Below, piece after piece: positions 8,327 to 16,974 of a DNA stretch of 64,000 nucleotides. Every line of letters starts with the position of its first letter. Positions within the stretch are counted from its first letter, which is position 1. Location of the stretch: assembly GCA_043755865.1 (NCBI GenBank), contig JAYUSD010000194.1:1-64000 (forward strand). Direction: 5' to 3'. Both the position numbers and the translations under genes were made by a program. Under the pieces are notes generated by a model. That model saw only the letters and a program-made list of their open reading frames with translations, did not search any database and was not told the DNA's origin. Source of the stretch: JANMDU01 sp043755865. Lineage in GTDB: Bacteria; Pseudomonadota; Gammaproteobacteria; Burkholderiales; Burkholderiaceae_C.

Positions 8327-8760
8327 ATGGCTATGAGCGCGTCGTCATCGACACCAGCACCCTGATTAGCGCTGCATTGCGCGTGGGCTCGCTGCCGCAC
8401 CAGGCGGTAAGTTTGGCGTTGCTAGAGTCTGATGTGTGCGCATGTGCTGAGACCCTAGCCGAGTTAGATGCCGTGCTCATGCGCTCAAAATTTGACCGCT
8501 ACGCCACCGGCGCAATGCGTCAAACGTTTGCTGATCTGATGCACAAACGTTGCATGATGTTTGATGTGTCTGCCCAAGATATGGTGAATGTTGTGCAGGC
8601 CTGCCGCGATCCGAAAGACACGGTCTTTTTAGCGCTTTGCTTGGCCTGCGAGGCAGATATTTTGATCAGTAGCGATGCTGATCTTTTGACCTTGCAACCT
8701 TGGCGAGGCATCCGCATCATGACTCCTGCGGATTACTTGCAACACATGGATGCGCGATGA
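8323..8760 (+). CDS. PIN-domain toxin (putative TA toxin component)
   Basis: A 145-residue protein of the PIN family usually annotated as putative toxin-antitoxin toxin component. Visible active-site regions are VVIDTSTLISAAL at the start, a mid-protein acidic helix (ETLAELDAVLMRSKFD), and CRDPKDTVFLALCLACEADILISSDADLL with the conserved D-P-K-D and the SxDxDLL ending. It starts within the antitoxin stop (ATGA overlap). This is the second toxin-antitoxin pair lying between hsd genes. Confidence 0.85.
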   Translation: MNGYERVVIDTSTLISAALRVGSLPHQAVSLALLESDVCACAETLAELDAVLMRSKFDRYATGAMRQTFADLMHKRCMMFDVSAQDMVNVVQACRDPKDTVFLALCLACEADILISSDADLLTLQPWRGIRIMTPADYLQHMDAR

Positions 8761-8820
8761 GCTGCGCTGTGATGCGTCACACGCCAAGCACGCTGCGCAC
8801 ATTTGTTAAACTGATTAAAT

Positions 8821-9909
8821 ATGTTTAAAGAAGCCTTTATTCAGCCAAGATTTGTAGGTGCTAGATTTGCTGAGCACACGCTGCCTTTGGCGGTGGCGAA
8901 AGATTTGGCAGCTTACGAAGAACTCGTTGTGGAGTTGGCCAAGCATCTTTTCAGAGAAAAGGCTGATCGCGCCCGTTCGCCCAAAGGTTTCGCAAGCAAT
9001 TTCAGCTTGCATTTTGAAAAAATTGATGAAGGCAGCGCCAAGCCAGCGTTGGTCGCCATGTTACTGGGGAGCCAACTGTTTGCAACACTGCCGCCCGAAA
9101 TTACCCAAGCAAAAGATCTGATTAATGCCGTGATCGCAACCGCTGATGGACAGCCCTACCCGGCTCAGTTTCCAAAAGAGTTTTACAGCTATTTCAACCG
9201 CATCGGCAGATCACTCAAAGAAGGCGAGCAAATTGAATGGACGCCTGATTTGCCTAATAAAACCGTGCTGACACAAGAATTACGAATCCGCTTAGCTCGC
9301 GCACACCAGACAACTTATGAGGCGGAAGCTGAGACTGTCGGGCTGGTTGAGGAATTGGATGCCAAAAAGAAAACCGGCAACCTCAGATTGCAAAATAAAG
9401 AATTGATCACTTTTGCTTTTAGCGATCCTTTTTTCGGGGATCTGAAATCAGCACTTGGCAGCTCTTGGGCTTACGTGCGGCTCAAAGGAGTTGGCATATT
9501 CGACGTCAACAATCGCCTCGGCTCAGTCAATGAAATTGATCAGCTTGACAATGCCCCGCATTTCCCTTTGATCAGCAAAATTGAAGCCTTAGGCTTGCTT
9601 TCAAACGGATGGCTTGAAGGACGCGGCGTTGCGCCAAACGACGCAAATATTAATTGGTTGAGCGAGCAATTGGTTAACAGTTTTCCCGATTCGCTGGAGT
9701 ATCCGTCTGTTGCTCCTATGGAAGATGGAAGTGTTTCGCTCGAATGGATTCGCCCAAAAGCACGTATTGAGTTGGAAGTAAATTTTCAAGCGCACAAGCT
9801 TGAGCTTTACGCCACAAACCTCGCTGCAAATGAGTTCACGGAAGAAATGTTTGCCGCTACAAATTGGCACGCAGCTTTTAGCAAAGTTGAAAGGCTTTTG
9901 GCAGCATGA
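8821..9909 (+). CDS. Uncharacterised 362-aa protein, first gene of a coupled pair
   Basis: The function is not known. The N terminus has a striking pattern (FIQPRFVGARFAEHTLPLA) followed by VVELAKHLFREKADRARSPKGFA and a segment with IDEGSAKPALVAML. The middle (170-210) is helical and charged, and the C terminus (300-362) is mixed alpha/beta. I recall this N-terminal pattern from an uncharacterised family that is found in a two-gene unit with the following gene; this is memory, not a search. No signal peptide or membrane segment is seen, so it is probably cytoplasmic. It lies between a PIN toxin and hsdR, a typical defence-gene position. It overlaps the next gene by 4 bases. Confidence 0.7.
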   Translation: MFKEAFIQPRFVGARFAEHTLPLAVAKDLAAYEELVVELAKHLFREKADRARSPKGFASNFSLHFEKIDEGSAKPALVAMLLGSQLFATLPPEITQAKDLINAVIATADGQPYPAQFPKEFYSYFNRIGRSLKEGEQIEWTPDLPNKTVLTQELRIRLARAHQTTYEAEAETVGLVEELDAKKKTGNLRLQNKELITFAFSDPFFGDLKSALGSSWAYVRLKGVGIFDVNNRLGSVNEIDQLDNAPHFPLISKIEALGLLSNGWLEGRGVAPNDANINWLSEQLVNSFPDSLEYPSVAPMEDGSVSLEWIRPKARIELEVNFQAHKLELYATNLAANEFTEEMFAATNWHAAFSKVERLLAA

Positions 9910-10319
9910 GCGCAGACTGGTCTAGTACAAAACTCGTTTTCAGGCAAGTTCACCCCCATCATTGGGATGGCCAAAATCCAAACAGTGTGGCTTTTTCTCC
10001 CACTCCGAAAGACGAAGACCAACTTTCTGTTGATGACAGTGCGTTAGTCGATGCTGATGCGGCATGGCTGCACTTCACAAAAAATCTTGGTTTTCAATCG
10101 GTAGGTGCATGGGCTATCTCGCCTGAAGAGATATTTGCGCTAGAAAATCTTGACTTACGGCGACATCCTATCGCTGATGCGACCGATCCACTGAAAAATA
10201 ATCCTGCGCATTGCGTGATTGACTTTTCAAAACTCAGCTCAAAGGGGCAAAGAAAAAGGCGTGCACAAGAGCTTGCTATTAAGGCAGCGGAGCGTGGATG
10301 CCAGTTTCTCGCGCCGTGA
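9906..10319 (+). CDS. Uncharacterised 137-aa protein, second gene of the coupled pair
   Basis: A small soluble protein with the conserved-looking blocks LVFRQVHPHHWDGQNPNSV, AFSPTPKDEDQLSVDDSAL, and NPAHCVIDFSKL, and a basic C terminus (KGQRKRRAQELAIKAAERG). I do not recognise a named domain. The start overlaps the stop of the 362-aa gene (ATGA), so the two are translated together and probably act together. The Lys/Arg-rich tail could bind nucleic acid. Position just before hsdR suggests a defence or stabilising role, but nothing in the sequence proves it. Confidence 0.7.
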   Translation: MSADWSSTKLVFRQVHPHHWDGQNPNSVAFSPTPKDEDQLSVDDSALVDADAAWLHFTKNLGFQSVGAWAISPEEIFALENLDLRRHPIADATDPLKNNPAHCVIDFSKLSSKGQRKRRAQELAIKAAERGCQFLAP

Positions 10320-10355
10320 TGCCGCTGTTCTTCTGCAGCAACCACTTTTGAACCT

Positions 10356-13300
10356 ATGAGCCTGCACAAAGAAATTGCCTTTGAAGCCGAGATTTGCGAG
10401 CATCTGGCTGCGCATGGCTGGCTGTATGCCGAAGGTGATGCGGCGCTTTATGACCGGGCGCTTGCACTGCTGCCATCTGACGTGCTCGCTTGGGTGCAAG
10501 AGACGCAGCCTAAGGCTTGGGAAGCTTTGACCAAAAACCATGGCGCAAAAGCAGGCGAGACGCTGCTCTCGCGCCTGCGCGATCAACTCGATCAGCGCGG
10601 TATGCTGGATGTGTTGCGCCACGGCATTGAGCTGCTGGGGCTGCGCGCGCCACTCAGAATGGCCGAATTCAAACCGGCACTGGCGATGAATGCCGAGATC
10701 CTCGCGCGCTACGCGGCCAATCGGCTGCGCGTGGTGCGCCAAGTGCGCTACAGCTTAGGCAACGAGAACAGCATTGATTTGGTGCTGTTTTTAAATGGCC
10801 TGCCGGTAGCCACTGTTGAGCTGAAAACTGACTTTACGCAGAGCGTGGATGATGCGATAGACCAATACCGCTTTGACCGGCTGCCGCAACCCAAAGCGCA
10901 AAACCCCGAGCCGCTGCTGAGCTTTCCGCAAGGCGCTCTGGTGCATTTTGCAGTGAGCAACAGTGCAGTGGCCATGGCGACGCAGCTCTTGGGCCCGGCC
11001 ACACAATTTTTGCCCTTCAATCAAGGCAATGATGGCGCAGCCGGCAACCCGCCGAATGCTCAGGGCCATCGCACGGCGTATTTTTGGGAAAGTATTTTGG
11101 AGCGGGAGAGCTGGCTAGAGATTTTGGGGCGCTATTTGATTGCGCAGCGCAGCAGTAAAAAGCAAGTCACCAAGATGATTTTCCCGCGCTTTCATCAATT
11201 GGATGCGACCAGGCGGCTGCAAGCGGCTGTGCTCTCAGATGGGGTGGGCGGTAAATACTTGGTGCAGCATTCAGCAGGCTCAGGCAAAACGAATTCGATC
11301 GCGTGGACGGCGCACTTCTTGGCCGAGCTGCACACGCCAGAGCATAAAAAAGTGTTTGACACGGTGCTGGTGGTGTCTGATCGCAATGTGATTGATGCGC
11401 AATTGCAAGATGCACTTTTTGATTTTCAGCGCACCAGCGGTGTGGTGGCAACTATCAAGAATTCCGAAGGCAGCAAAAGCGCCGCGCTCGCGCAAGCGCT
11501 CTGCGGCGACAAGAAAATTGTGGTTTGCACGATTCAAACCTTTCCCTTCGCGCTGGCCGCTGTGCGCGAGCTGACCGCTACGCAGGGCAAGCGCTTTGCG
11601 GTGATTGCGGATGAGGCGCACAGCTCTCAAACGGGCGATGCAGCCAGCAAGCTCAAAGCGTTGCTCTCCGCGCAGGAACTGAGCGAATTAAACGATGGCG
11701 GCGAAGTGAGCCTAGATGATGTATTGGCTGCGCAGATGGAGGCGCGCGCTGCAGACCAAAGCAAAAGCGCTATTACTTTCGTAGCATTTACTGCCACGCC
11801 GAAAAATAAAACGCTTGAGCTTTTTGGCACGCGCCCTGACCCTTCGCGCAAGCCTGCGCCTGATAACGTACCTGCGCCGTTTCATGTGTATTCAATGCGC
11901 CAAGCCATCGAAGAAGAATTCATCCTTGATGTATTGCAAAACTACACGCCGTACAAGCTCGCCTTCAAGCTCGCGCATGAAGGGCAGGAATACGATGAAC
12001 GCACGGTAGAGCGCAGCGCAGCCATGAAGGGCATCATGGGCTGGGTGCGGCTGCATCCCTACAACATTGCGCAAAAAGTGCAGGTGGTGGTGGAGCATTA
12101 CCGCAGCACAGTCGCACCGCTGCTCTCAGGCCAAGCCAAGGCGATGGTGGTGGTGGGCAGCCGGATAGAGGCAGTGCGCTGGCAGCTCGCTGTCAATCAA
12201 TACATCAAAGACCGAGGCTACAAAATTGGCACGCTGGTGGCTTTTTCTGGCGAAGTCACTGATACAGATTCTGGGCCCAATGGGTTCACAGAAAACAGCG
12301 CCGCTTTAAATCCGCTTCTGAAAGGACGCGATATTCGCGAAGCCTTCAAAGGCGATGAATACCAAATTTTGTTGGTGGCCAATAAATTCCAAACCGGCTT
12401 TGACCAGCCCCTGCTTTGCGGCATGTATGTAGACAAAATGCTCGGCGGCATACAAGCCGTGCAAACGCTCAGCCGCTTGAACCGCGCCCACCCCGGCAAA
12501 GACACCACCTATGTGCTGGATTTTGTGAACGAAGCGGCTGATGTGTTGGCAGCCTTCAAGCAATACCACACCACAGCTGAGCTCACTACCACGACTGATC
12601 CAAATTTGGTGCTAAACCTTCGCGCCAAGCTTGACGCCGCCGGGCATTACGATGATTTTGAAGTCAATCGCGTTGTGTATGTCACGATGCAGGCCAATGC
12701 AAAGCAAAGCGATTTGATCGGCGCATTAGAGCCCGTGGTAAGCCGCATCATGCAGCGCTACAAAACTGAGCAAACGGCGCTGCGCAAAGCCAAAGATATC
12801 TCCAGCGAAAAAGATGCTAAGGCTGCGCAAGACGAAATCAATGCGCTGGTGCTCTTCAAAGCGGACATGAGCGCATACCTCAGGCTGTATACATTTTTGT
12901 CTCAAATCTTTGACTATGCCAATACAGAAATTGAAAAACGTGCGCTCTTCTTTAAGCATCTACTGCCTCTGCTAGAGTTTGGGCGCGAGCGCGAAGGCAT
13001 TGATCTTTCAAAAGTGGTGCTGACGCATCACACTTTGAAAAATCTTGGCGCGCGCGCCTTGCCGCTTAGCCATGGCGATGCGATCAAGCTTGATCCGATC
13101 ACAGAAGCCGGCAGTGGTACGCTGCAAGACAAGCAAAAAGCCTACATGAGCGAGCTGATTGCCAAGCTCAACGAAGTCTTTGGCACAGAGACCAGCGAGC
13201 AAGACCAATTGCGCTATGTGAATGGGATTATCTTGGGCAAAACGCTGGAGTCTGTGACGCTTCAGCAGCAAGCGGCCAACAACACCAAAGAGCAATTCAA

Positions 13301-13511
13301 AAATTCACCCGATTTGAGCCGCGAGGTGACCAACACAGTCATCAGCGCGATGGATGCACACAGCATCATGAGCACGCAGGCACTGAATTCGCCGATTGTG
13401 CTGCGCGGCATCATTGATGTGCTGCTCAATCACGCGGGGCTATATGAATCACTGCGTTTGCGTGCGGGTGCTGTCGGCGCATTTGCTTCACCGCTTCAGC
13501 CAAGCGCTTAA
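10356..13511 (+). CDS. hsdR: Type I restriction enzyme R subunit
   Basis: A 1051-residue HsdR, the normal length. The PD-(D/E)xK nuclease is near residue 145-165 (NSIDLVLFLNGLPVATVELK, with the E-x-K). The SF2 translocase has Walker A HSAGSGKTNSIAW, the DEAH box ADEAHSSQTG and motif III VAFTATPKNKTLELFG. A helicase C-terminal half (VNKFQTGFDQPLLCGMYVDK) and a C-terminal HsdM-binding helical domain follow. It translocates unmodified DNA and cuts at random distance. It begins 36 bases after the uncharacterised pair. The protein reads intact, so the locus looks functional. Confidence 0.96.
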   Translation: MSLHKEIAFEAEICEHLAAHGWLYAEGDAALYDRALALLPSDVLAWVQETQPKAWEALTKNHGAKAGETLLSRLRDQLDQRGMLDVLRHGIELLGLRAPLRMAEFKPALAMNAEILARYAANRLRVVRQVRYSLGNENSIDLVLFLNGLPVATVELKTDFTQSVDDAIDQYRFDRLPQPKAQNPEPLLSFPQGALVHFAVSNSAVAMATQLLGPATQFLPFNQGNDGAAGNPPNAQGHRTAYFWESILERESWLEILGRYLIAQRSSKKQVTKMIFPRFHQLDATRRLQAAVLSDGVGGKYLVQHSAGSGKTNSIAWTAHFLAELHTPEHKKVFDTVLVVSDRNVIDAQLQDALFDFQRTSGVVATIKNSEGSKSAALAQALCGDKKIVVCTIQTFPFALAAVRELTATQGKRFAVIADEAHSSQTGDAASKLKALLSAQELSELNDGGEVSLDDVLAAQMEARAADQSKSAITFVAFTATPKNKTLELFGTRPDPSRKPAPDNVPAPFHVYSMRQAIEEEFILDVLQNYTPYKLAFKLAHEGQEYDERTVERSAAMKGIMGWVRLHPYNIAQKVQVVVEHYRSTVAPLLSGQAKAMVVVGSRIEAVRWQLAVNQYIKDRGYKIGTLVAFSGEVTDTDSGPNGFTENSAALNPLLKGRDIREAFKGDEYQILLVANKFQTGFDQPLLCGMYVDKMLGGIQAVQTLSRLNRAHPGKDTTYVLDFVNEAADVLAAFKQYHTTAELTTTTDPNLVLNLRAKLDAAGHYDDFEVNRVVYVTMQANAKQSDLIGALEPVVSRIMQRYKTEQTALRKAKDISSEKDAKAAQDEINALVLFKADMSAYLRLYTFLSQIFDYANTEIEKRALFFKHLLPLLEFGREREGIDLSKVVLTHHTLKNLGARALPLSHGDAIKLDPITEAGSGTLQDKQKAYMSELIAKLNEVFGTETSEQDQLRYVNGIILGKTLESVTLQQQAANNTKEQFKNSPDLSREVTNTVISAMDAHSIMSTQALNSPIVLRGIIDVLLNHAGLYESLRLRAGAVGAFASPLQPSA

Positions 13512-13533
13512 ATCTTTCGCAAACAGCGAGGCG

Positions 13534-14085
13534 TTATTTCGCTAGCCGCGCAAACGTCTTGCGAAACTTCTGTACCTTTGGCGCAGCCACCGCCATGCAA
13601 TAGCCTTGATAGGGGTTGCGCTCAAAATAATCTTGGTGATAAGCCTCAGCGGCGCTGTAGTTTTGCAGCGGCAACACTTCCGTGACGATTGGGCTGCCAA
13701 ACACTTTGTCTTGGCTCATCTCGCGAATGATGTCGTTAGCCGCGTCTTGCTGCTCCGGCGCAGAGTAGTAAATGCCGCTGCGGTATTGCGTGCCCGTATC
13801 GTTGCCTTGGCGATTGAGTTGCGTGCAATCGTGTACGACAAAGAAGATCTCCAAAATCTCCCGAGTGGAAATCACCGAGGGGTCATAGACAAGTTTCACC
13901 ACCTCGTTATGCCCCGTCTGCCCCGTGCAGACATCTTCATAGCTCGGATTTTTCACATGCCCGTTGCAATAGCCCGATTCCACATCCAAGATGCCTTTAA
14001 CCTCTTTGTAAACCGATTCAGTACACCAAAAACAGCCTCCGCCGAGGGTGATGGTTTGAGGAGACATTTGGGTAGGAGTGTTCAT
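13534..14085 (-). CDS. msrA: Peptide-methionine (S)-S-oxide reductase
   Basis: A 183-residue MsrA with the catalytic motif GGCFWCTESVY near residue 16-26, the conserved GYCNGHVKNPSYEDVCTGQTGHNEVV and TQYRSGIYY blocks, and YHQDYFERNPYQGYC at the C terminus. It repairs oxidised methionine in proteins using thioredoxin. It is transcribed leftward, convergent to hsdR, with only 22 bases between the two stops. The gene is not part of the restriction locus functionally. Confidence 0.95.
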   Translation of the reverse strand: MNTPTQMSPQTITLGGGCFWCTESVYKEVKGILDVESGYCNGHVKNPSYEDVCTGQTGHNEVVKLVYDPSVISTREILEIFFVVHDCTQLNRQGNDTGTQYRSGIYYSAPEQQDAANDIIREMSQDKVFGSPIVTEVLPLQNYSAAEAYHQDYFERNPYQGYCMAVAAPKVQKFRKTFARLAK

Positions 14086-14157
14086 AAGTCATTGTCGCAC
14101 CGAGCGCCAAAACCTTGCAGGCAGGGCGATAAAGCTACCGCCGCATTTTCACCAAAA

Positions 14158-14184
14158 GATATACAATGAGGATATACATTTTAA
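14158..14184 (+). promoter_or_regulatory. Candidate operator: tandem GATATACA repeats upstream of VapB
   Basis: GATATACAATGAG is followed directly by GATATACATTTTAAGGAG ahead of the antitoxin ATG at 14195. Direct repeats of 10-11 bases overlapping the probable -10 region are typical of antitoxin self-repression. The AAGGAG is the ribosome site. No binding data can be inferred. Confidence 0.45.
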
Positions 14185-14194
14185 GGAGCCCACT

Positions 14195-14599
14195 ATGAAC
14201 GCTCGCCTACCCACCTCCATCACACAGCCCACGACTCAACAAACACGGCAAAAAGACTCCACCGTCTTCACCAGCGGCAACAGCCAAGCCGTGCGCATCC
14301 CAAAAGAATTCCAATTTGACACTAAGCAGGTCACGATAGTGAAGCGAGGCAATGAATTGATCGTTAAACCTAAGTATCGCTCCACAGCTGAGATCCTTGC
14401 CAACTTACCGCCTGTAGATGAACACGATCTGCACGAGTGGGAGGCTTTCGATCAAACCCTTCGAGAACTGCGCCAAGAGCCCGCTCAAGAGCGCGATTGG
14501 AAAGCACTCTTCGGCGAAGAAATGCCAAGCGCGTCACCGCCTCGCAGGCAACCTAAGCGTAGCAAACCAGCTACGACAAAAAAAGTGGTTAAGGCCTGA
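14195..14599 (+). CDS. VapB-type antitoxin, AbrB/SpoVT fold
   Basis: A 134-residue antitoxin. The swapped-hairpin AbrB DNA-binding domain lies at about residues 20-65 (STVFTSGNSQAVRIPKEF, VTIVKRGNELIVKPK). A C-terminal tail with acidic segments and a lysine-rich end follows. Start 14195 is preceded by AAGGAG at 8 bases. It is followed after 5 bases by the PIN toxin gene. The N-terminal extension of about 20 residues before the AbrB domain and the basic tail (KRSKPATTKKVVKA) make it longer than typical VapB proteins of about 75-90 residues. Confidence 0.85.
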   Translation: MNARLPTSITQPTTQQTRQKDSTVFTSGNSQAVRIPKEFQFDTKQVTIVKRGNELIVKPKYRSTAEILANLPPVDEHDLHEWEAFDQTLRELRQEPAQERDWKALFGEEMPSASPPRRQPKRSKPATTKKVVKA

Positions 14600-14604
14600 C
14601 GCTC

Positions 14605-15003
14605 ATGATTCATTTGCTCGATACAAACACCTTCACGGCAATCATCAAAGGACATCCCAAAGCTCTGGCTGCTTTTGTCAAACTGGACATTAAAAACATC
14701 AAGCTTTCAGTCATCAATCTCGGTGAGATTGAGTTTGGCCTTAAGCACAACCCCGTAGGGAGCCTCAAACTAGCTCGCATCCAGTCGCTACTTGAAGATG
14801 TTGAAGTTTTGGCGCTTGACCAACAATCGGCTCTCATTTACGGCGAAATACGAGCCGATCAGCAAAAGAAAGGCGAACCTATCGGCAGCAACGATTTCTG
14901 GATCGCCGCCCACGCCCTGAGCCTCGGTGCAACCTTGGTGACAAACAATGTGCGTGAATTCAAGCGGGTGAAGGGTTTGAAGGTGGAGAATTGGATACTT
15001 TGA
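14605..15003 (+). CDS. VapC-type PIN-domain toxin
   Basis: A 132-residue VapC with the canonical PIN active site: MIHLLDTNTFTAII (Asp 6), INLGEIEFGL (Glu 41 region), GSNDFWIAAHALSLG (Asp near 97) and TLVTNNVREFKRV (Asn/Asp end). This group of VapC enzymes cleaves initiator or other tRNAs in characterised cases. It follows its AbrB-type antitoxin with a 5-base gap. Confidence in the family is high; the target RNA is unknown. Confidence 0.9.
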   Translation: MIHLLDTNTFTAIIKGHPKALAAFVKLDIKNIKLSVINLGEIEFGLKHNPVGSLKLARIQSLLEDVEVLALDQQSALIYGEIRADQQKKGEPIGSNDFWIAAHALSLGATLVTNNVREFKRVKGLKVENWIL

Positions 15004-15043
15004 TCTTTCATGTTAATGTTTCGACTTGACGAGGAATCCCATC

Positions 15044-15265
15044 ATGAGCGCCCTGCCCCAAGCCATCGCCCAATACACCCTGCATGAAAAAATCCAGCTT
15101 GTCGAAGATATCTGGGACGATATCGCCCATGAGGCAGCCACAGCGCGCACCACGAGCGACGCTGCTCAAGCAGAGATCATGCGCAGAGTCGCATGGAGCG
15201 AAGCCAATCCGGGACACGGCAGCAGCCTAGAAGAGATCGCAGCTAGGCTGGGCGTGCGCCTGTGA
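15044..15265 (+). CDS. Antitoxin, addiction-module family (RelB/ParD-like)
   Basis: A 73-residue protein with the pattern IAQYTLHEKIQLVEDIWDDI and RRVAWSEANPGHGSSLEEI. This matches the putative addiction-module component family in which a short helical antitoxin precedes a ParE/RelE toxin. The ATG at 15044 is favoured over 15026 because MSALPQAIAQYT is the family-like N terminus. It overlaps the toxin gene by 4 bases. Confidence 0.82.
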   Translation: MSALPQAIAQYTLHEKIQLVEDIWDDIAHEAATARTTSDAAQAEIMRRVAWSEANPGHGSSLEEIAARLGVRL

Positions 15266-15561
15266 GATTCGTCGTTCGCTATTCGGATGCTGCCGAGCAC
15301 GATATCGCTGAGATATTTGCTTGGTATGAAACGCAGTCGGGCGGCTTGGGCACAGAATTTTTGCGGCAGCTGAAAATCCTCGAAGCCAAACTAGAGCGTT
15401 ATCCAGAAATCAACGCAATTGAATATGGCGAAATTCGCCGAGCCTTCACACTGAAATTTCCCTACTCGCTGCACTTTCGTATCGAAGGAGAAATTGTGCA
15501 CGTGTATGGTTGCCTGCATCACAAGCGCGATCCGAAAATCTGGCCTGCGCCCAAATTCTGA
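15262..15561 (+). CDS. ParE/RelE-superfamily toxin
   Basis: A 99-residue basic protein with the ParE-type pattern: VRYSDAAEHDIAEIFAWYE at the start, a central helix (GTEFLRQLKILEAKLERYPE), and the beta-sheet IRRAFTLKFPYSLHFRIEG with VHVYGCLHHKRDPKIW at the end. ParE toxins poison gyrase and RelE toxins cut mRNA on the ribosome; the terminal HHKRDPKIW is more ParE-like. Starts with GTG or the overlapping ATG-free GTGAG context at the antitoxin stop. It is followed by a VWA gene 13 bases on. Confidence 0.85.
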   Translation: MRFVVRYSDAAEHDIAEIFAWYETQSGGLGTEFLRQLKILEAKLERYPEINAIEYGEIRRAFTLKFPYSLHFRIEGEIVHVYGCLHHKRDPKIWPAPKF

Positions 15562-15574
15562 GTTAGACCCCATC

Positions 15575-16765
15575 ATGCTGATCGATTTCTTTTACACCCT
15601 GCGCAGTGCCAAGCTGCCAGTTTCCGTGAAGGAATATCTCACGCTTCTTGAAGCCATCAAAGAAGGCGTGGTGGGGCCGACGAGTGAAGACGGGTACAAG
15701 ATTGATGATTTTTATTATTTGAGCCGCACGGCTTTGGTCAAAGACGAAAAGCACTTTGATAAGTTTGATCGCGCGTTTGCCGCTTACTTCAAAGGCGTGG
15801 AGATGGTGGCGGATTTCACGCAGGAGATTCCGCTGGAGTGGCTGCGCAAAAATCTTGAGCTGGAATTGAGCCCGGAAGAAAAAGCAAAGATTGAGGCGAT
15901 GGGCTGGGATGAGCTGATGGACACGCTCAAGAAGCGCTTTGAAGAGCAAAAAGAGCGCCACGAAGGCGGCAACAAATGGATTGGCACAGGCGGCACATCA
16001 CCCTTTGGCGCGAATGGCTACAACCCGCAAGGCATCCGCATCGGCCAAGCGGGCGGGCGCAACAAATCAGCCATCAAAGTGTGGGATCAGCGCGCTTACA
16101 AAGACTACGATGATTCACAAGAACTCGGCACGCGTAACATCAAAATCGCTCTGCGCCGCTTGCGCAAGTTTGCAAGGCTTGGTGCAGAAGACGAGCTCGA
16201 TTTAGACGACACGATTCGCAAAACAGCTGCGAACGCCGGCTACCTTGACATCAAAATGCGCCCCGAACGGCACAACAATGTCAAGGTGCTCCTGCTCATG
16301 GATGTAGGCGGCACGATGGATGATCACATCAAGCGCGTGGAAGAACTCTTCTCCGCCACGAAGCAAGAATTCAAGCACCTCGAGTTTTACTATTTCCACA
16401 ATTGCGTCTACGACTTTATGTGGAAAAACAACCGCCGCCGCTACGCCGAGAAATTCCCCACGATGGATATCCTGCGCAAATACAACAAGGATTACAAACT
16501 CATCTTCGTGGGCGATGCGACGATGAGCCCGTATGAGATCTTGCAGCCCGGTGGCAGCGTTGAATACAACAATGAAGAAGCTGCCAGCGCGTGGCTGCAG
16601 CGCTTAACAGAAGCCTTCCCCAAATTCGCATGGATCAACCCCGAGCCGCAAGGCGTGTGGGAATATCGCCAAAGCATCGGCATCATCCGCCAGATGATGA
16701 ACGACCGCATGTTTCCTCTCACGCTGCAAGGGCTGGAAGGTGCGATGCGGCTGCTGACAAAATAA
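15575..16765 (+). CDS. VWA-domain protein (CoxE-like)
   Basis: A 396-residue protein. The N-terminal half (MLIDFFYTLRSAKLPVSVKE) is the usual start of a family of VWA proteins that sit next to MoxR-type AAA ATPases. The C-terminal half is a von Willebrand A fold with a metal site of the form LLMDVGGTMDDH in place of the classical DxSxS. The start at 15575 was chosen because the preceding in-frame residues only read through the ParE gene in another frame. No MoxR gene is in the neighbourhood; partner ATPases are usually adjacent, so it may lie elsewhere. It ends 23 bases before the tRNA. Confidence 0.88.
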   Translation: MLIDFFYTLRSAKLPVSVKEYLTLLEAIKEGVVGPTSEDGYKIDDFYYLSRTALVKDEKHFDKFDRAFAAYFKGVEMVADFTQEIPLEWLRKNLELELSPEEKAKIEAMGWDELMDTLKKRFEEQKERHEGGNKWIGTGGTSPFGANGYNPQGIRIGQAGGRNKSAIKVWDQRAYKDYDDSQELGTRNIKIALRRLRKFARLGAEDELDLDDTIRKTAANAGYLDIKMRPERHNNVKVLLLMDVGGTMDDHIKRVEELFSATKQEFKHLEFYYFHNCVYDFMWKNNRRRYAEKFPTMDILRKYNKDYKLIFVGDATMSPYEILQPGGSVEYNNEEAASAWLQRLTEAFPKFAWINPEPQGVWEYRQSIGIIRQMMNDRMFPLTLQGLEGAMRLLTK

Positions 16766-16788
16766 GCTGCGTCTTACAATAGAGACTC

Positions 16789-16863
16789 GCCGCCATAGTT
16801 CAATGGATAGAACGAGTGCCTCCTAAGCGCTAGATACAGGTTCGATTCCTGTTGGTGGTACCA
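16789..16863 (+). tRNA. tRNA-Arg (anticodon CCU)
   Basis: A 75-base cloverleaf. The acceptor stem GCCGCCA pairs with TGGTGGT, the D stem is GTTC/GAAC, the anticodon stem AGTGC/GCGCT encloses the loop CTCCTAA with anticodon CCT, the T arm is CAGG/CCTG around TTCGATT, and the 3' end is ACCA encoded. It reads arginine AGG codons. The 3' end is the integration target of the mobile element that follows. Confidence 0.95.
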
Positions 16864-16867
16864 AATT
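16849..16867 (+). other. Attachment site att, tRNA-proximal
   Basis: CTGTTGGTGGTACCAAATT covers the tRNA 3' end and the bases just after it. It recurs at 25369-25386 with one base missing, just outside the integrase gene. A tyrosine integrase next to such a repeat is the expected arrangement. Confidence 0.75.
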
Positions 16868-16871
16868 TGAG

Positions 16872-16904
16872 GCCGGAAGAGTTCACAGACTTCCGGCTTT
16901 TTTC
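16872..16904 (+). terminator. Rho-independent terminator after tRNA-Arg
   Basis: GCCGGAAG and CTTCCGGC form an 8-base-pair stem with a 10-base loop, followed directly by a run of six T. It would end the tRNA transcript. It lies on the element side of the attachment site, so it was brought by the mobile element. Confidence 0.85.
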
Positions 16905-16974
16905 ATTTTTACCTTTGAAACACTCAGTTTGCTGTCCGTTTGCGTCCGTAGAAGTATAGCGACATCCGGCGATA

